Shown one piece after another: positions 17,472 to 27,372 of a stretch of 64,000 bases of DNA. Positions within the stretch are counted from its first letter, which is position 1, and each line of letters begins with the position of its first letter. Under the pieces are notes generated by a model that saw nothing but the letters and a program-made list of their open reading frames with translations, made no database searches and was not told the origin of the DNA. The translations under genes were made by a program, and so were the position numbers. Origin of the DNA: Acinetobacter sp. A2 (GTDB lineage: Bacteria; Pseudomonadota; Gammaproteobacteria; Pseudomonadales; Moraxellaceae); assembly GCF_012371325.1 (NCBI RefSeq), contig NZ_JAAZQX010000002.1, positions 62,001-126,000 on the forward strand, read 5' to 3'.

Positions 17472-19718
17472 ATGACTAAGTTCAACCTACACCCGCTGTG
17501 TCTTGCATTACTTGGGGCAACCTCTACTGCTGTTTTCGCAAATACCTCTACCGATGCGACTTCAACCCACCAACTTTCCACAATTGTGGTTTCAGCGGCA
17601 GGTTTTGAACAAGAGCTAAAAAATGCACCTGCTTCTATTAGTGTGGTGACTGCAGACAACCTAAAGAAAAAGGGTATTACTAACATTGCTGATGCGTTAA
17701 GCGAAGTTCCAGGCGTTGACATTCGTAATGGTCAAGGTAAAACCGGTGGCTTAAATATTCAAATGCGAGGGTTAAATCAAGCCTATACTCTTATTTTAAT
17801 TGACGGACAACGTCAAAATACATCAGGTTCAATTGGCCCAAATGGTTTTGGTGAATTTTCTACAAGCTTTATGCCACCACTAGCATCTATTGAGCGTATT
17901 GAGGTGATTCGTGGCCCAATGTCAACGCTTTACGGCTCGGATGCAATGGGCGGGATCATCAATATTATTACTAAAAAAGTTGCCTCAGAATGGAATGGTA
18001 ACGTTTCTGTTGAACACAATATTCAAGAAAATTCTGATATTGGTAATCACTGGAAAACTAGTGCTGTCGTAAATGGTCCATTAATTCAAGATAAGCTTGG
18101 TATTCAAGTACGTGGTGAGTTTTTCCACCGTGATGAATCTGATCGTCTTGTGACACCTGCAAATACATTAGATGAAGGTAGCCAAGGTCGTGATCCGCGT
18201 ACTGTAGAAGCCAACAACTATGCAGTCGGTACAAAGCTTACTTTAAATGTTACAGACAATGTCTCAACTTGGGTTGACTTTGATCACGCTGAACAGCGTT
18301 TTAATAATAGTGATGCTCGCTTAGGTGAACTTTACGAATTTAACCGCACAACGGGTCTACCATCTGGTCCGGGTTCATATATGGATGAGATTAAATTCTT
18401 AAGAGATCGTATTTCTGCGGGTGTTGATACTGAATTAAATTTCGGTCAGTGGAAAACTTTTGCGAGCTATGTCACTTCTGAACAAGAAGGTCGTCGTCTT
18501 CCGAAAGGAAATGTACCTGAATACAACTACTACTCTGATGGTACTCAGAGTCGTGTCTTAGAAAATAAAGATTTAACAGTTGATTCTCGTATTATTTCAA
18601 CACTTGGCAATCATAAATTGACTGCGGGCGTAGAATATAAAAATGGCGAAACCATCGACAACACAGCCGGTAGCGGCGTTGCTTTTGAACAAGATTCTTG
18701 GTCAGTATTCGCTGAAGACGAGTGGAACCTAACTGATTCTCTTGCATTCACTTTGGGTGGTCGTTACGAAGATCATAGTGCTTTTGGTGGCCACTTCACA
18801 CCACGTGCTTACTTGGTTTGGAATACCAATGATCAGTGGACATTAAAAGGTGGTGTAAGTACTGGCTATAAAGTTCCTACAGCCAATGATTTGCATGATG
18901 GTATTAATGGTTTTAGCTCGCAAGGTCGAAACGTAACTTTGGGTAACCCGGGTCTCAAGCCTGAAGAAACCACAAACTATGAGCTTGGCTTTGTTTACGA
19001 CAACTTATCTAATTTCTCTTTAACCACAACTGCTTTCTTTACTCAATTTAAAGACATCATCATTAGCAATGCACGCGTAGTTGAAAACTGTTTATGGGCC
19101 AATCGCCCAGCAGGACAAGCACCTGCAGCTGACTGTATGACTGTCGGTAGTTTCGATAACCAACAAAACTTCGGCTTTAAAGGTAATGCAGACAAAGCTG
19201 AAAGCTATGGTGTTGAGCTCAGTGCAAAATATGACATCTCTCCAAGCTTTGATGTAAAAGCAAACTATACCTGGTTAGAGTCTGAAATTACTGAAGGTAA
19301 AAACAAAGGTAATCCTATTGAAAATACACCTCGTCATGCGTTGAACCTTACAGGAACTTGGTATGTCAATGATAAGTTTACAACATGGTTAGAAGCTGAA
19401 TATAAATCTGATCGTGTACGTTTCACGAATCCTGATCTAGATGACCTAGATGTTAGCCGTGAAATTGATGCGGTTGGCAATAAGTTAAAAGCATATGAGC
19501 TATTTAATTTAGGCGCTTCTTATAAAGTAAATAACCAAGTGACTATTTCGGGTCGTGTAAACAACTTATTAGATAAAGATTTTGGTGATTACAAATCATT
19601 TATTAATAGTGATAACGAAGTTGAAAATGCTTTCTTGTACACGAAAACAACCAGTGGTATAGCAGGTACTTATATTCCTGACCGTAACTACTGGCTCTCT
19701 GTTTCTTATGACTTCTAA
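17472..19718 (+). CDS. TonB-dependent siderophore receptor (FepA/CirA-like)
   Basis: 748 residues with a Sec signal peptide (cleavage after VFA, ~residue 24). The TonB box is near STIVVSA (~37-43). The plug domain follows (PASISVVTADNLKKKG, LSEVPGVDIRNGQG, IERIEVIRGPMSTLYGSDAMGGIINIITKK), then a 22-strand barrel ending in YWLSVSYDF, with the terminal Phe needed for outer-membrane assembly. The plug is closest in style to receptors for catecholate siderophores such as FepA and CirA; the ligand is not proven. Fur-like sites precede it and a strong terminator follows. Confidence 0.88.
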   Translation: MTKFNLHPLCLALLGATSTAVFANTSTDATSTHQLSTIVVSAAGFEQELKNAPASISVVTADNLKKKGITNIADALSEVPGVDIRNGQGKTGGLNIQMRGLNQAYTLILIDGQRQNTSGSIGPNGFGEFSTSFMPPLASIERIEVIRGPMSTLYGSDAMGGIINIITKKVASEWNGNVSVEHNIQENSDIGNHWKTSAVVNGPLIQDKLGIQVRGEFFHRDESDRLVTPANTLDEGSQGRDPRTVEANNYAVGTKLTLNVTDNVSTWVDFDHAEQRFNNSDARLGELYEFNRTTGLPSGPGSYMDEIKFLRDRISAGVDTELNFGQWKTFASYVTSEQEGRRLPKGNVPEYNYYSDGTQSRVLENKDLTVDSRIISTLGNHKLTAGVEYKNGETIDNTAGSGVAFEQDSWSVFAEDEWNLTDSLAFTLGGRYEDHSAFGGHFTPRAYLVWNTNDQWTLKGGVSTGYKVPTANDLHDGINGFSSQGRNVTLGNPGLKPEETTNYELGFVYDNLSNFSLTTTAFFTQFKDIIISNARVVENCLWANRPAGQAPAADCMTVGSFDNQQNFGFKGNADKAESYGVELSAKYDISPSFDVKANYTWLESEITEGKNKGNPIENTPRHALNLTGTWYVNDKFTTWLEAEYKSDRVRFTNPDLDDLDVSREIDAVGNKLKAYELFNLGASYKVNNQVTISGRVNNLLDKDFGDYKSFINSDNEVENAFLYTKTTSGIAGTYIPDRNYWLSVSYDF

Positions 19719-19735
19719 GTCTTAAACTTCATCTC

Positions 19736-19758
19736 AAACCCTGCTTCGGCAGGGTTTT
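19736..19758 (+). terminator. Terminator after the first TonB receptor
   Basis: Stem AAACCCTGC/GCAGGGTTT with a TTCG tetraloop and T-run, 18 bases after the stop. It isolates this receptor from the next one. Confidence 0.88.
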
Positions 19759-19813
19759 CTGTATTTACTCCCAAGTCATTCACGTTCACATCGTTTTCTT
19801 AAATAAAAATATT

Positions 19814-19832
19814 GATAATGATTATTATTTTC
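19814..19832 (+). promoter_or_regulatory. Fur box 1 upstream of the PiuA-like receptor
   Basis: GATAATGATTATTATTTTC, matching the 19-base Fur consensus at all but a few positions in the right half. Confidence 0.75.
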
Positions 19833-19874
19833 AAATAAGAATTAAAGGAAAGCACCATTCTACACATTGTTGTT

Positions 19875-19893
19875 GATAATGATTCTCAATACA
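19875..19893 (+). promoter_or_regulatory. Fur box 2 upstream of the PiuA-like receptor
   Basis: GATAATGATTCTCAATACA, with a perfect left half (GATAATGAT). Together with box 1, 61 bases upstream, it suggests tight iron repression of the piuA-piuC-oxidase set. Confidence 0.72.
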
Positions 19894-20010
19894 ATTAGCA
19901 ACAATTGTTATAGACGTCATAACAACAACTTCACACTTTATTCATTTTGAACTAAAAACGCTGAATAAAGCGTGGCCTCCTGTTGGTTTACATTTAGGGA
20001 AATACCATAA

Positions 20011-22245
20011 ATGGCACAGATCAAAAGCCGCAAACACAATCGCTCTGCGCAACTGATGGCTTTAGCCGCCTCTCTTCCACTACTTGCACATGCCGCAAGC
20101 CCTGAAGATGACGTCACCCACTTACCCACCATTACGGTTAAATCGGAAGCCGAAAGTAAATACAAGGCAGACAGTTTAAGCTCTGCAAAATACACACAGC
20201 CGTTGTTGGATACTCCACAAACCATATCTGTAATTAAAAAAGAAATCTTGCAGGAGCAAGGTGCAACCTCGTTGGTTGAAGCCTTGCGTAACACTCCAGG
20301 CATTACCTTGCAACTTGGTGAAAATGGTAATACCAGCGCAGGCGATGCCTTTCAAATGCGAGGTTTTTCTACCCAAACCTCAACTTATGTCGATGGTATT
20401 CGCGATTTAGGTGCTATCAGCCGTGATGTCTTTAACCTTGATCAAATTGAAGTGGTCAAAGGCCCATCAGGTTCAGAAGCAGGTCGTGGTGCGGCTTCGG
20501 GTTATATCAATTTGGTGAGTAAATTACCGCAAAGTGAAAACAGTCAGGAAATTTCTGCCAGCTATAACACCGCAGAACATGCCCGACTCTCTGCAGACAT
20601 TAACCAAGTCATCAACCCCAATACGGCGTTTCGCCTGAACGTGATGGGGCAAGAAGGTGGTGTGGAAGGACGTGACTATATCGAAAATAACAGTTATGCC
20701 ATCGCTCCTTCTCTTGCTTTCGGATTAAACACGGCCACTCGTTTATATTTGTATTCTCAACACATCAGACAGAGGAATATTCCAGATGGTGGTATTCCAA
20801 CAATCGGCATGAAGGGCTTTTATAACTCAGACTCGCTGTTAGCGACTGCACCTAAAGTCAATCGGGAAAACTTTTATGGTCATGTCAATGACTATGAAGA
20901 TGTCGATGCAGATATGTTTACGGCAATAATTGAAAGTGATTTAACGGATCGGCTCAAACTGACCAACACCACCCGTGTAGGCAAAACGCAGATGAATCGG
21001 GTGCTGACAGGGATCAATACTGGTGCTAGTGGTTTAAGAACCAATGGTTCATCTGACCCAGCACAATGGGAAGTGAATCGCTCCCGCCAAGGCGTAGATC
21101 AGGAAAATAAGATTCTGGCTAACCAAACCACTTTAAATTTCGATCTACAAACTGGCGCTGTTGAACATGATGTTGTTGCAGGTATGGAGTTTTTAAAAGA
21201 ACAGCAATCCAGCAAACTGTTGGCCACACAATTGCCAGGTGAAGCGACCGTCAATACACCTTGGGCTAATCTTTATCGACCTGACCGCAATCAAGCCATG
21301 CCAGCGCTTATTTATAATGGCGGTTATACCAATGGTGAAACCCAAACTGCCGCAGCTTATTTATTCGATACTTTAAAATTTGGAGAGCGTTTCCAGCTGA
21401 ACGGCGGTGTTCGGGTCGATTATTATGAAACCGATTATCAAGGGCTTACTCTGCCACGCGGAGGGAATGCCTTGGTCGCCAAAGACCTCAGTACGCACGA
21501 CACATTGTTAAGCTGGAAACTTGGCGGTGTGTATAAACCTACTTTAAATAGCAGTGTTTATGCATCTTACGCAAAATCACTGACTCCGCCAGGCAGTGCC
21601 AACTTCACGCTGTCTGAATCAGGCAATGATGCGATTAATGCGCAGCCTCAAGAAACCCATCATTATGAAGTAGGCAGCAAATGGGAGTTATTGCAAGGCA
21701 AACTTGCTATGGCTGCTGCTGCGTATCGTACAGAAAATGAAAATCAATCGACCATTGATCCGATTTCCCAGCTAGCCGTGCAGGAAGGTAAAAAACGTGT
21801 CGATGGTGTTGAGCTAAGTGCTGTGGGGCAAATTACCGATGCCTGGAATATTTCTGCAGGCATTGCCCACATGAAAGTTAAACAACTGAATCAACGCTCA
21901 TCAAGTAGCACAACATTATCTGAACGCTGGTCACCTGAATGGACTGCAAGCTTATGGTCAACCTACGACTGGGCAGGCTTTAAATTTGGTTTAGGCGCTC
22001 GTTATGTTGATAAACAAAAACGTGTAGTCACTGACAGCACCGCACCTGCCAACATGCCGAATATCCCAGGCTATGTCGTCTTTGATGCTTTGGTAGGCTA
22101 CAACTTTAACAAATACGCTTCACTAAATCTGAACCTCTACAACCTTGCCGATAAAGAATATATCAGCACCCTTAACAATGGTGGTGGTCGTGTGGTTCTT
22201 GGACAGCCACGCTCGGCAACGCTTAGCTTGAATTACAAGTTCTAA
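20011..22245 (+). CDS. TonB-dependent catecholate siderophore receptor, PiuA/Fiu-like
   Basis: 744 residues with a signal peptide ending near AHA (~residue 28). LPTITVKSE is the TonB box. The plug contains LDTPQTISVIKKEILQEQGATSLVEALRNTPG and QMRGFSTQ with FNLDQIEVVKGPSGSEAGRGAASGYINLVSK, as in the PiuA/Fiu/FhuE class (quoted here in part: DTPQTISVIKKEIL, VVKGPSGSEAGRGAA). The barrel ends in SATLSLNYKF. The next gene is a PiuC-type dioxygenase, the classical partner of PiuA and Fiu, which strengthens the call. Two Fur boxes lie upstream. In this class the ligands are ferric catecholates and mimics. Confidence 0.88.
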   Translation: MAQIKSRKHNRSAQLMALAASLPLLAHAASPEDDVTHLPTITVKSEAESKYKADSLSSAKYTQPLLDTPQTISVIKKEILQEQGATSLVEALRNTPGITLQLGENGNTSAGDAFQMRGFSTQTSTYVDGIRDLGAISRDVFNLDQIEVVKGPSGSEAGRGAASGYINLVSKLPQSENSQEISASYNTAEHARLSADINQVINPNTAFRLNVMGQEGGVEGRDYIENNSYAIAPSLAFGLNTATRLYLYSQHIRQRNIPDGGIPTIGMKGFYNSDSLLATAPKVNRENFYGHVNDYEDVDADMFTAIIESDLTDRLKLTNTTRVGKTQMNRVLTGINTGASGLRTNGSSDPAQWEVNRSRQGVDQENKILANQTTLNFDLQTGAVEHDVVAGMEFLKEQQSSKLLATQLPGEATVNTPWANLYRPDRNQAMPALIYNGGYTNGETQTAAAYLFDTLKFGERFQLNGGVRVDYYETDYQGLTLPRGGNALVAKDLSTHDTLLSWKLGGVYKPTLNSSVYASYAKSLTPPGSANFTLSESGNDAINAQPQETHHYEVGSKWELLQGKLAMAAAAYRTENENQSTIDPISQLAVQEGKKRVDGVELSAVGQITDAWNISAGIAHMKVKQLNQRSSSSTTLSERWSPEWTASLWSTYDWAGFKFGLGARYVDKQKRVVTDSTAPANMPNIPGYVVFDALVGYNFNKYASLNLNLYNLADKEYISTLNNGGGRVVLGQPRSATLSLNYKF

Positions 22246-22294
22246 GTAATTGCAATAAATCTATAGCGTAGCTCAAAAGAGACTATATAGATTG

Positions 22295-22340
22295 GTTCGG
22301 GCGATGAGTCGCTTTCATAGCACAGATCGCTCGAACTTTT
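22295..22340 (+). terminator. Hairpin with T-run between the PiuA-like receptor and piuC
   Basis: GTTCGGGCGAT pairs with ATCGCTCGAAC (11 bp including one G-U pair) around a 20-base loop and runs into TTTT. It lies 50 bases after the receptor stop and may reduce, rather than block, read-through into piuC. Confidence 0.55.
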
Positions 22341-22404
22341 ACTACTGAACCATAATGTCGAGTATTCAATTTTTTGAATTATAACTTTCACAGGAAGAAT
22401 CAAT

Positions 22405-23088
22405 ATGATGCTTCACATTCCTAACGTACTCAGTAAAGTGCAAGTCCAGCAAATTCGGGCTGAGTTAGACAGTGCATCGGCTTGGCAAAATGGCCAATTC
22501 AGCGCAGGCGCGCAAGCACAAAAAATTAAACAAAATTTGCAGTTTGATCCCAAACATCCGAGTTATGCAGTACTGGCGCAAGAAATACTTAGTGCTCTCA
22601 AACAACAGGCTTTATTGCAGTCATTTGCCTTGCCGCTGCATATTCTTCAGCCAATGTTCAATTGTTATCAAAACACAGGAACTTATGGCAATCATGTCGA
22701 TAGTGCGGTGCAATATTGTGCGCAGGCACAACGTCCGATTCGTACTGATGTTTCTATGACTTTATTTTTAAGTGAACCCGAAGAATATCAGGGAGGTGAA
22801 CTGATTATTGAAGACAACTATGGAAGTCATGAAGTTAAACTCAGTGCGGGCGATGCGATTGTGTATCCTGCGACCAGTTTACATCGGGTTGAACCAGTAA
22901 CAGTAGGCCAAAGAATTGCGGCATTTACTTGGTGTCAAAGTATGGTGAAAGATGACTGGCAGCGCAGTATGTTGTTCAATTTAGACATGACCATTCTGCA
23001 ATTACGTCAACAACTTGGTGATACCGCAGAAGTATTGTCCCTGACTGCGCACTATCACAATCTGATTCGTCAATGGAGTCAATTATGA
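22405..23088 (+). CDS. piuC: PKHD-type Fe(II)/2-oxoglutarate-dependent dioxygenase, PiuC/YbiX family
   Basis: 227 residues, the length of YbiX/PiuC. The metal ligands of the jelly-roll fold are His and Asp in GNHVDSA (~residues 97-99) and a distal His in SLHRVEPV (~residue 160); the 2-oxoglutarate-binding Arg is in GQRIAAFTW. These enzymes use Fe(II), O2 and 2-oxoglutarate, and their genes travel with Fiu/PiuA receptors, but the substrate is not established. The Fe-S-independent, iron-needing chemistry fits the Fur-controlled context. The ribosome site is AGGAAG. It overlaps the next gene by four bases. Confidence 0.88.
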   Translation: MMLHIPNVLSKVQVQQIRAELDSASAWQNGQFSAGAQAQKIKQNLQFDPKHPSYAVLAQEILSALKQQALLQSFALPLHILQPMFNCYQNTGTYGNHVDSAVQYCAQAQRPIRTDVSMTLFLSEPEEYQGGELIIEDNYGSHEVKLSAGDAIVYPATSLHRVEPVTVGQRIAAFTWCQSMVKDDWQRSMLFNLDMTILQLRQQLGDTAEVLSLTAHYHNLIRQWSQL

Positions 23089-24185
23089 ATACCGCACCAT
23101 TGGCAGCCTTAAACCATATTCCCCCACATTTACAAACGATTGCCGACTATCAAAAACAGGCACAACTACATTTGGATACAGCCACATGGGCCAATTTAGA
23201 AGGCGCTGCGGGCGATGAATACAGTCTAAATAATAACCGGGCTGCTTTTGCCAATATTCAATTATTACCACGTCACTTAAATTCTTTTAAAGGTGCCAAT
23301 ACGCAGATTCAACTTTTAGGCAAACACTATCCACACCCGATTTTTTTAGCCCCCGTGGCTTATCAACAGCTATTTCATCCGCAGGGGGAAATTGCCACAG
23401 CGCAAGCCGCTGCCGCCCTGAAAGCGCCCATGATTCTCAGTCATTTAAGCACCACCTCAATGGCAACGCTTGATCAGGTTTCTTCTGCTCCAAAATGGTT
23501 TCAGCTATATTGGCAAGGCAGCCATGAAGCCGCTTTGGATTTGATTTTTCAAGCCCAGCACTATGCTTATCAAGCCATTGTTCTGACTGTAGATGCTCCC
23601 CACATGGGTATTCGAGATCGTGAACGTCGTGCTTACTTTCAGTTACCCGCACATATTCAGGCAGTGCATCATCATCCTATGAGTACAGCAACGCTCAAGG
23701 ACAATCAGCATGCTCTATTTGATGGCTTAATGCAGCAAGCTGCCACATGGGAAGATATTGCTTGGCTAGTCCAACACAGTCCACTCCCTATTTTACTCAA
23801 AGGTATTTTACATCCTGCCGATGCACAACAGGCGTATCAATACGGCGTACAAGGGATTATTGTGTCTAATCATGGTGGTCGAGTTTTAGATACCACGGTC
23901 AGTCCAATTCAAGTTTTAAGCACGATGCGAAAAATTTTACCGCACGATTTTCCCATTCTATTGGACAGCGGTATCCGTCGTGGCACAGATATTTTTAAGG
24001 CATTGGCCTTAGGGGCAAATGCAGTATTAATTGGACGGCCATATATTTATGGATTGGCAGTTGCAGGTGCACTAGGGGCAGCACATAGCATCAAGCTCTT
24101 AAAAGAAGAATTTGAAGTGAGCATGGCACTCATGGGAACAAGCTGCATCGAACAGATTAACGACAGTTATATTTATCAGAAATAA
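23085..24185 (+). CDS. FMN-dependent alpha-hydroxy-acid oxidase/dehydrogenase
   Basis: 366 residues from the ATG at 23085, which overlaps the piuC stop (ATGA) and has GGAG six bases upstream. The protein belongs to the lactate oxidase/glycolate oxidase/mandelate dehydrogenase TIM-barrel family: IFLAPVAYQQLFHPQGE near the FMN loop, VLTVDAPHMGIRDRERR, the active-site stretch IIVSNHGGRVLD with catalytic His and substrate-binding Arg, LLDSGIRRGTDIFKAL, and the phosphate loop GANAVLIGRPY. Translational coupling with piuC suggests a shared role in iron-limited cells, perhaps handling a 2-hydroxy acid from a siderophore; that is inference. Substrate unknown. Confidence 0.83.
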   Translation: MNTAPLAALNHIPPHLQTIADYQKQAQLHLDTATWANLEGAAGDEYSLNNNRAAFANIQLLPRHLNSFKGANTQIQLLGKHYPHPIFLAPVAYQQLFHPQGEIATAQAAAALKAPMILSHLSTTSMATLDQVSSAPKWFQLYWQGSHEAALDLIFQAQHYAYQAIVLTVDAPHMGIRDRERRAYFQLPAHIQAVHHHPMSTATLKDNQHALFDGLMQQAATWEDIAWLVQHSPLPILLKGILHPADAQQAYQYGVQGIIVSNHGGRVLDTTVSPIQVLSTMRKILPHDFPILLDSGIRRGTDIFKALALGANAVLIGRPYIYGLAVAGALGAAHSIKLLKEEFEVSMALMGTSCIEQINDSYIYQK

Positions 24186-24420
24186 AACAAATAACAGAAA
24201 AAATTTTCAAAGCTATGGCTATATTTGCAAAAAACAGGGAATTATTACCCTTGCAGATCGATTAACATACAGATATTGGTTTACAAGTGCCATGATTCGA
24301 CTTTTAGCGATAGTCTCCTGAAAACAACTTGTAAATTGATAGAATAGACACAATCTATATTTATAGTAAGTTGCCGTTATCCACGACCGATGCAACCGCT
24401 ACTATTCAAGGAGTTTTCAC

Positions 24421-26118
24421 ATGATGTTGGCAGATCCAAGTAAAAAATACCGTCGTATGTACCAGCGTGTCGACTTACCAGACCGCCAATGGCCAAATAA
24501 CGAAATTACCAAAGCGCCAATCTGGATGAGTACCGACCTACGTGACGGCAACCAAGCGATCTTTGAGCCAATGAACATTGAACAAAAATTCAAAATGTTC
24601 CAAATGCTTGTGAAAATTGGTTTTAAACATATCGAAATTGGTTTCCCATCGGCATCTCAAGTTGACTTCGATTTCACGCGTAAATTAATTGAAGAAGGTC
24701 ATATTCCAGATGACGTGTATATTGAAGTATTGGTACAAGCACGTGACCATTTAATTGCACGTACTTTTGAATCTTTACAAGGTGCGAAACGTGCAATTGT
24801 GCATATTTATAATGCCAACTCGCCTACCTTCCGCCAAAAAGTCTTAAATGTAGATGTTGCGGGTGCCAAACAATTGGCCATTAACGCTGCAACCAAAGTA
24901 AAAGAATATGCAGCGAAGCAACCTGAAACTGAGTGGGTATTCCAGTACAGCCCAGAATGTTTTACTGCAACTGAGTTAGAAGTGGCTAAAGATGTTTGTG
25001 ATGCGGTAACTGAAATTTGGGAAGCATCGCCAACCAATAAAGTGATTTTAAACTTGCCTGCAACAGTGGAAGTGTCTACACCAAACGTGTATGCAGACCA
25101 AGTTGAATGGATGCACCGTAATATTGAGCGTCGTGATGGCGTGATCATTTCAGTACACTGTCACAATGACCGTGGTTGTGGTATTGCCGCTTCTGAATTG
25201 GCCATCATGGCGGGTGCAGACCGTGTAGAAGGTTGTGTATTTGGTAACGGTGAGCGCACAGGTAACGTAGACGTTGCGGCAATTGCCTTGAACATGTACA
25301 CCCAAGGTGTTGCACCAGAGTTGGATTTCTCAAACATCAACGAAATTATTGCAACAGTTGAAGAATGCACAGGCTTGCCAGTACACCCTCGTCATCCGTA
25401 CGCAGGTGACTTAGTCTTTACTGCATTCTCTGGTTCACACCAAGACGCAATTAAGAAAGGTTTTGAGTTCCAGAAAAACGAAGAAATTTGGGATATGCCT
25501 TACTTACCAATTGACCCGAAAGATTTAGGTCGTGACTATGACGCAGTGATTCGTGTCAACTCACAATCGGGTAAAGGCGGTATTGCTTACTTGTTAGAAT
25601 CGAACTACAACGTGACTTTGCCGCGTCGTTTACAAATCGAATTCTCGCAAATTGTGCAACAACGTACCGATGAACAAGGTACAGAAATTAGCGCAAGCGA
25701 AATCTGGAACTTGTTTAAAGAAACTTACGTTGCGGTAAAAGATGCGCAATATGCAACGCAAAACTACAAATTGTCTGATGAAAATGGCAATCAAGTCATT
25801 GAACTAGATGTTGTGGTAAACGGCGAAATGCAACGCTTACGCGGCGAAGGCAATGGTCCAATTTCAGCAATTTTGAATGCATTGCAATTGCCAATTGATG
25901 TCTTGAACTATGAAGAGCGCAGCATTAGCTCGGGCGCACATGCAAAAGCGTTGGCTTTAATTGAATTGCAAGTGAAAGGTACAGGTAAATCTGCCTTTGG
26001 TGCAGGGGTACATGACAACATTGTGACCTCATCAATTGATGCGATCATTGCTTGCACGAATCGCTTGATTGAACAAGGCGTATTAAGCACGGATCAAGTG
26101 GTTGCTGCCGCAGTTTAA
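24421..26118 (+). CDS. leuA: 2-isopropylmalate synthase
   Basis: 565 residues, the longer LeuA class also found in actinobacteria and pseudomonads. It condenses acetyl-CoA with 2-oxoisovalerate in the first committed step of leucine synthesis. The metal/catalytic motif is [11 protein letters not shown] near the N-terminus; the HxH metal site is [11 protein letters not shown] (~residues 243-253); [21 protein letters not shown] sequence follows (here [16 protein letters not shown]). The C-terminal ~130 residues are the regulatory domain that senses leucine. A good ribosome site (AAGGAG) precedes the ATG. Confidence 0.96.
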   Translation: MMLADPSKKYRRMYQRVDLPDRQWPNNEITKAPIWMSTDLRDGNQAIFEPMNIEQKFKMFQMLVKIGFKHIEIGFPSASQVDFDFTRKLIEEGHIPDDVYIEVLVQARDHLIARTFESLQGAKRAIVHIYNANSPTFRQKVLNVDVAGAKQLAINAATKVKEYAAKQPETEWVFQYSPECFTATELEVAKDVCDAVTEIWEASPTNKVILNLPATVEVSTPNVYADQVEWMHRNIERRDGVIISVHCHNDRGCGIAASELAIMAGADRVEGCVFGNGERTGNVDVAAIALNMYTQGVAPELDFSNINEIIATVEECTGLPVHPRHPYAGDLVFTAFSGSHQDAIKKGFEFQKNEEIWDMPYLPIDPKDLGRDYDAVIRVNSQSGKGGIAYLLESNYNVTLPRRLQIEFSQIVQQRTDEQGTEISASEIWNLFKETYVAVKDAQYATQNYKLSDENGNQVIELDVVVNGEMQRLRGEGNGPISAILNALQLPIDVLNYEERSISSGAHAKALALIELQVKGTGKSAFGAGVHDNIVTSSIDAIIACTNRLIEQGVLSTDQVVAAAV

Positions 26119-26146
26119 AGCGCTGCAAACGCATAAAAGCATTTTG

Positions 26147-26176
26147 AAAAGGATACCCCAAGTGGTATCCTTTTGT
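26147..26176 (+). terminator. Terminator after leuA
   Basis: An 11-bp stem AAAAGGATACC/GGTATCCTTTT with a six-base loop and T-run, 28 bases after the leuA stop. The in-frame TTG at 26173 upstream of metX lies in this element and so cannot be the metX start. Confidence 0.88.
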
Positions 26177-26211
26177 TTATTCATCCTCAGGATTTAAGGC
26201 GAATTATTCCC

Positions 26212-27372
26212 GTGTCTTTTCCAGCTGACTCAGTAGGCATTGTTGTTCCAGAAAAGTTCCAATTTGAAGAACCCCTAGAGCTCGAATGTGGTCGTGTTCT
26301 GCCCCGCTTCGAACTGATGGTCGAAACCTACGGCACGCTTAATGCCGAAAAATCCAATGCAATTCTGATCTGTCATGCGTTGTCAGGACATCATCATGCT
26401 GCAGGTTATCATCATGCCGACGATAAAAAAGCAGGCTGGTGGGATGCCTGTATTGGCCCGGGAAAAGCCATTGATACCAACCACTTTTTTGTGGTGGCCT
26501 TAAATAATATTGGCGGATGTAACGGCTCGACTGGCCCAACATCGCCAAACCCTGAAAATGACAACCGCCCTTATGGCCCAGATTTTCCATTGGTCACTGT
26601 GCGCGATTGGGTCAAAACCCAAGCCATGCTATCTGACCGTTTAGGGATTGAAGTCTGGTATTCAATTATTGGCGGCTCTTTGGGTGGCATGCAGGCTTTG
26701 CAATGGTCGGTTGATTATCCTGATCGTCTTAAAAAATGTGTGATCATTGCCAGTGCACCTAAATTGTCTGCACAAAATATTGCCTTTAACGAAGTCGCGC
26801 GTCAGTCAATTTTATCTGACCCAGATTTTCATCACGGCCGTTATTTAGAACACGACAGCTACCCAAAACGTGGTTTGATTTTGGCACGCATGGTTGGACA
26901 TATCACCTATTTGTCTGAAGAGGCCATGAAACAGAAATTTGGTCGTGACTTAAAATCAGGCAAATTTATGTATGGTTTTGATGTCGAATTTCAGGTCGAA
27001 AGCTATTTGCGCTATCAAGGCGAGCAATTCAGCCGTAACTTTGATGCCAATACTTATTTAATTATGACCAAGGCACTCGATTATTTTGATCCTGCGCGTG
27101 AATATGAACAGTCCTTGCAACAAGCTATGGCCAATACCAAGTGCAAGTTTTTAGTGGTGTCATTTACCACCGACTGGCGTTTTAGCCCTGCCCGTTCACA
27201 GGAAATTGTAGATGCTTTAATCAGCAATCATAAGCCAGTCAGCTATTTAGATATTGATGCCGAGCAAGGACACGACTCCTTCTTGTTCCCAATTCCACTG
27301 TATGTAAAAGCCATGCGTGCATTTTTGGGTCGTACAGAACATCTTCAAGCAACCCCACAGGAGGCCGTGTAA
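26212..27372 (+). CDS. metX: Homoserine O-acetyltransferase
   Basis: 386 residues from GTG at 26212; the frame is open further upstream but that part holds the leuA terminator, and MSFPADSVG is the usual Acinetobacter MetX N-terminus. It transfers an acetyl group from acetyl-CoA to homoserine to start methionine synthesis. Alpha/beta hydrolase fold: [12 protein letters not shown] (oxyanion area), nucleophile Ser in [13 protein letters not shown], catalytic Asp near [12 protein letters not shown] and His in EQGHDSFLF. The next gene, metW, overlaps by one base (TAATG), so the pair is an operon. Confidence 0.94.
   Translation: MSFPADSVGIVVPEKFQFEEPLELECGRVLPRFELMVETYGTLNAEKSNAILICHALSGHHHAAGYHHADDKKAGWWDACIGPGKAIDTNHFFVVALNNIGGCNGSTGPTSPNPENDNRPYGPDFPLVTVRDWVKTQAMLSDRLGIEVWYSIIGGSLGGMQALQWSVDYPDRLKKCVIIASAPKLSAQNIAFNEVARQSILSDPDFHHGRYLEHDSYPKRGLILARMVGHITYLSEEAMKQKFGRDLKSGKFMYGFDVEFQVESYLRYQGEQFSRNFDANTYLIMTKALDYFDPAREYEQSLQQAMANTKCKFLVVSFTTDWRFSPARSQEIVDALISNHKPVSYLDIDAEQGHDSFLFPIPLYVKAMRAFLGRTEHLQATPQEAV

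Noticed and set aside
24292..24321. Nine-codon frame MIRLLAIVS upstream of leuA as a leucine attenuator peptide
   Set aside because: Only two leucine codons, no ribosome site and no terminator/antiterminator hairpins between it and leuA.
26173..26211. Upstream TTG start for metX
   Set aside because: The TTG lies in the leuA terminator; the GTG at 26212 yields the usual N-terminus.
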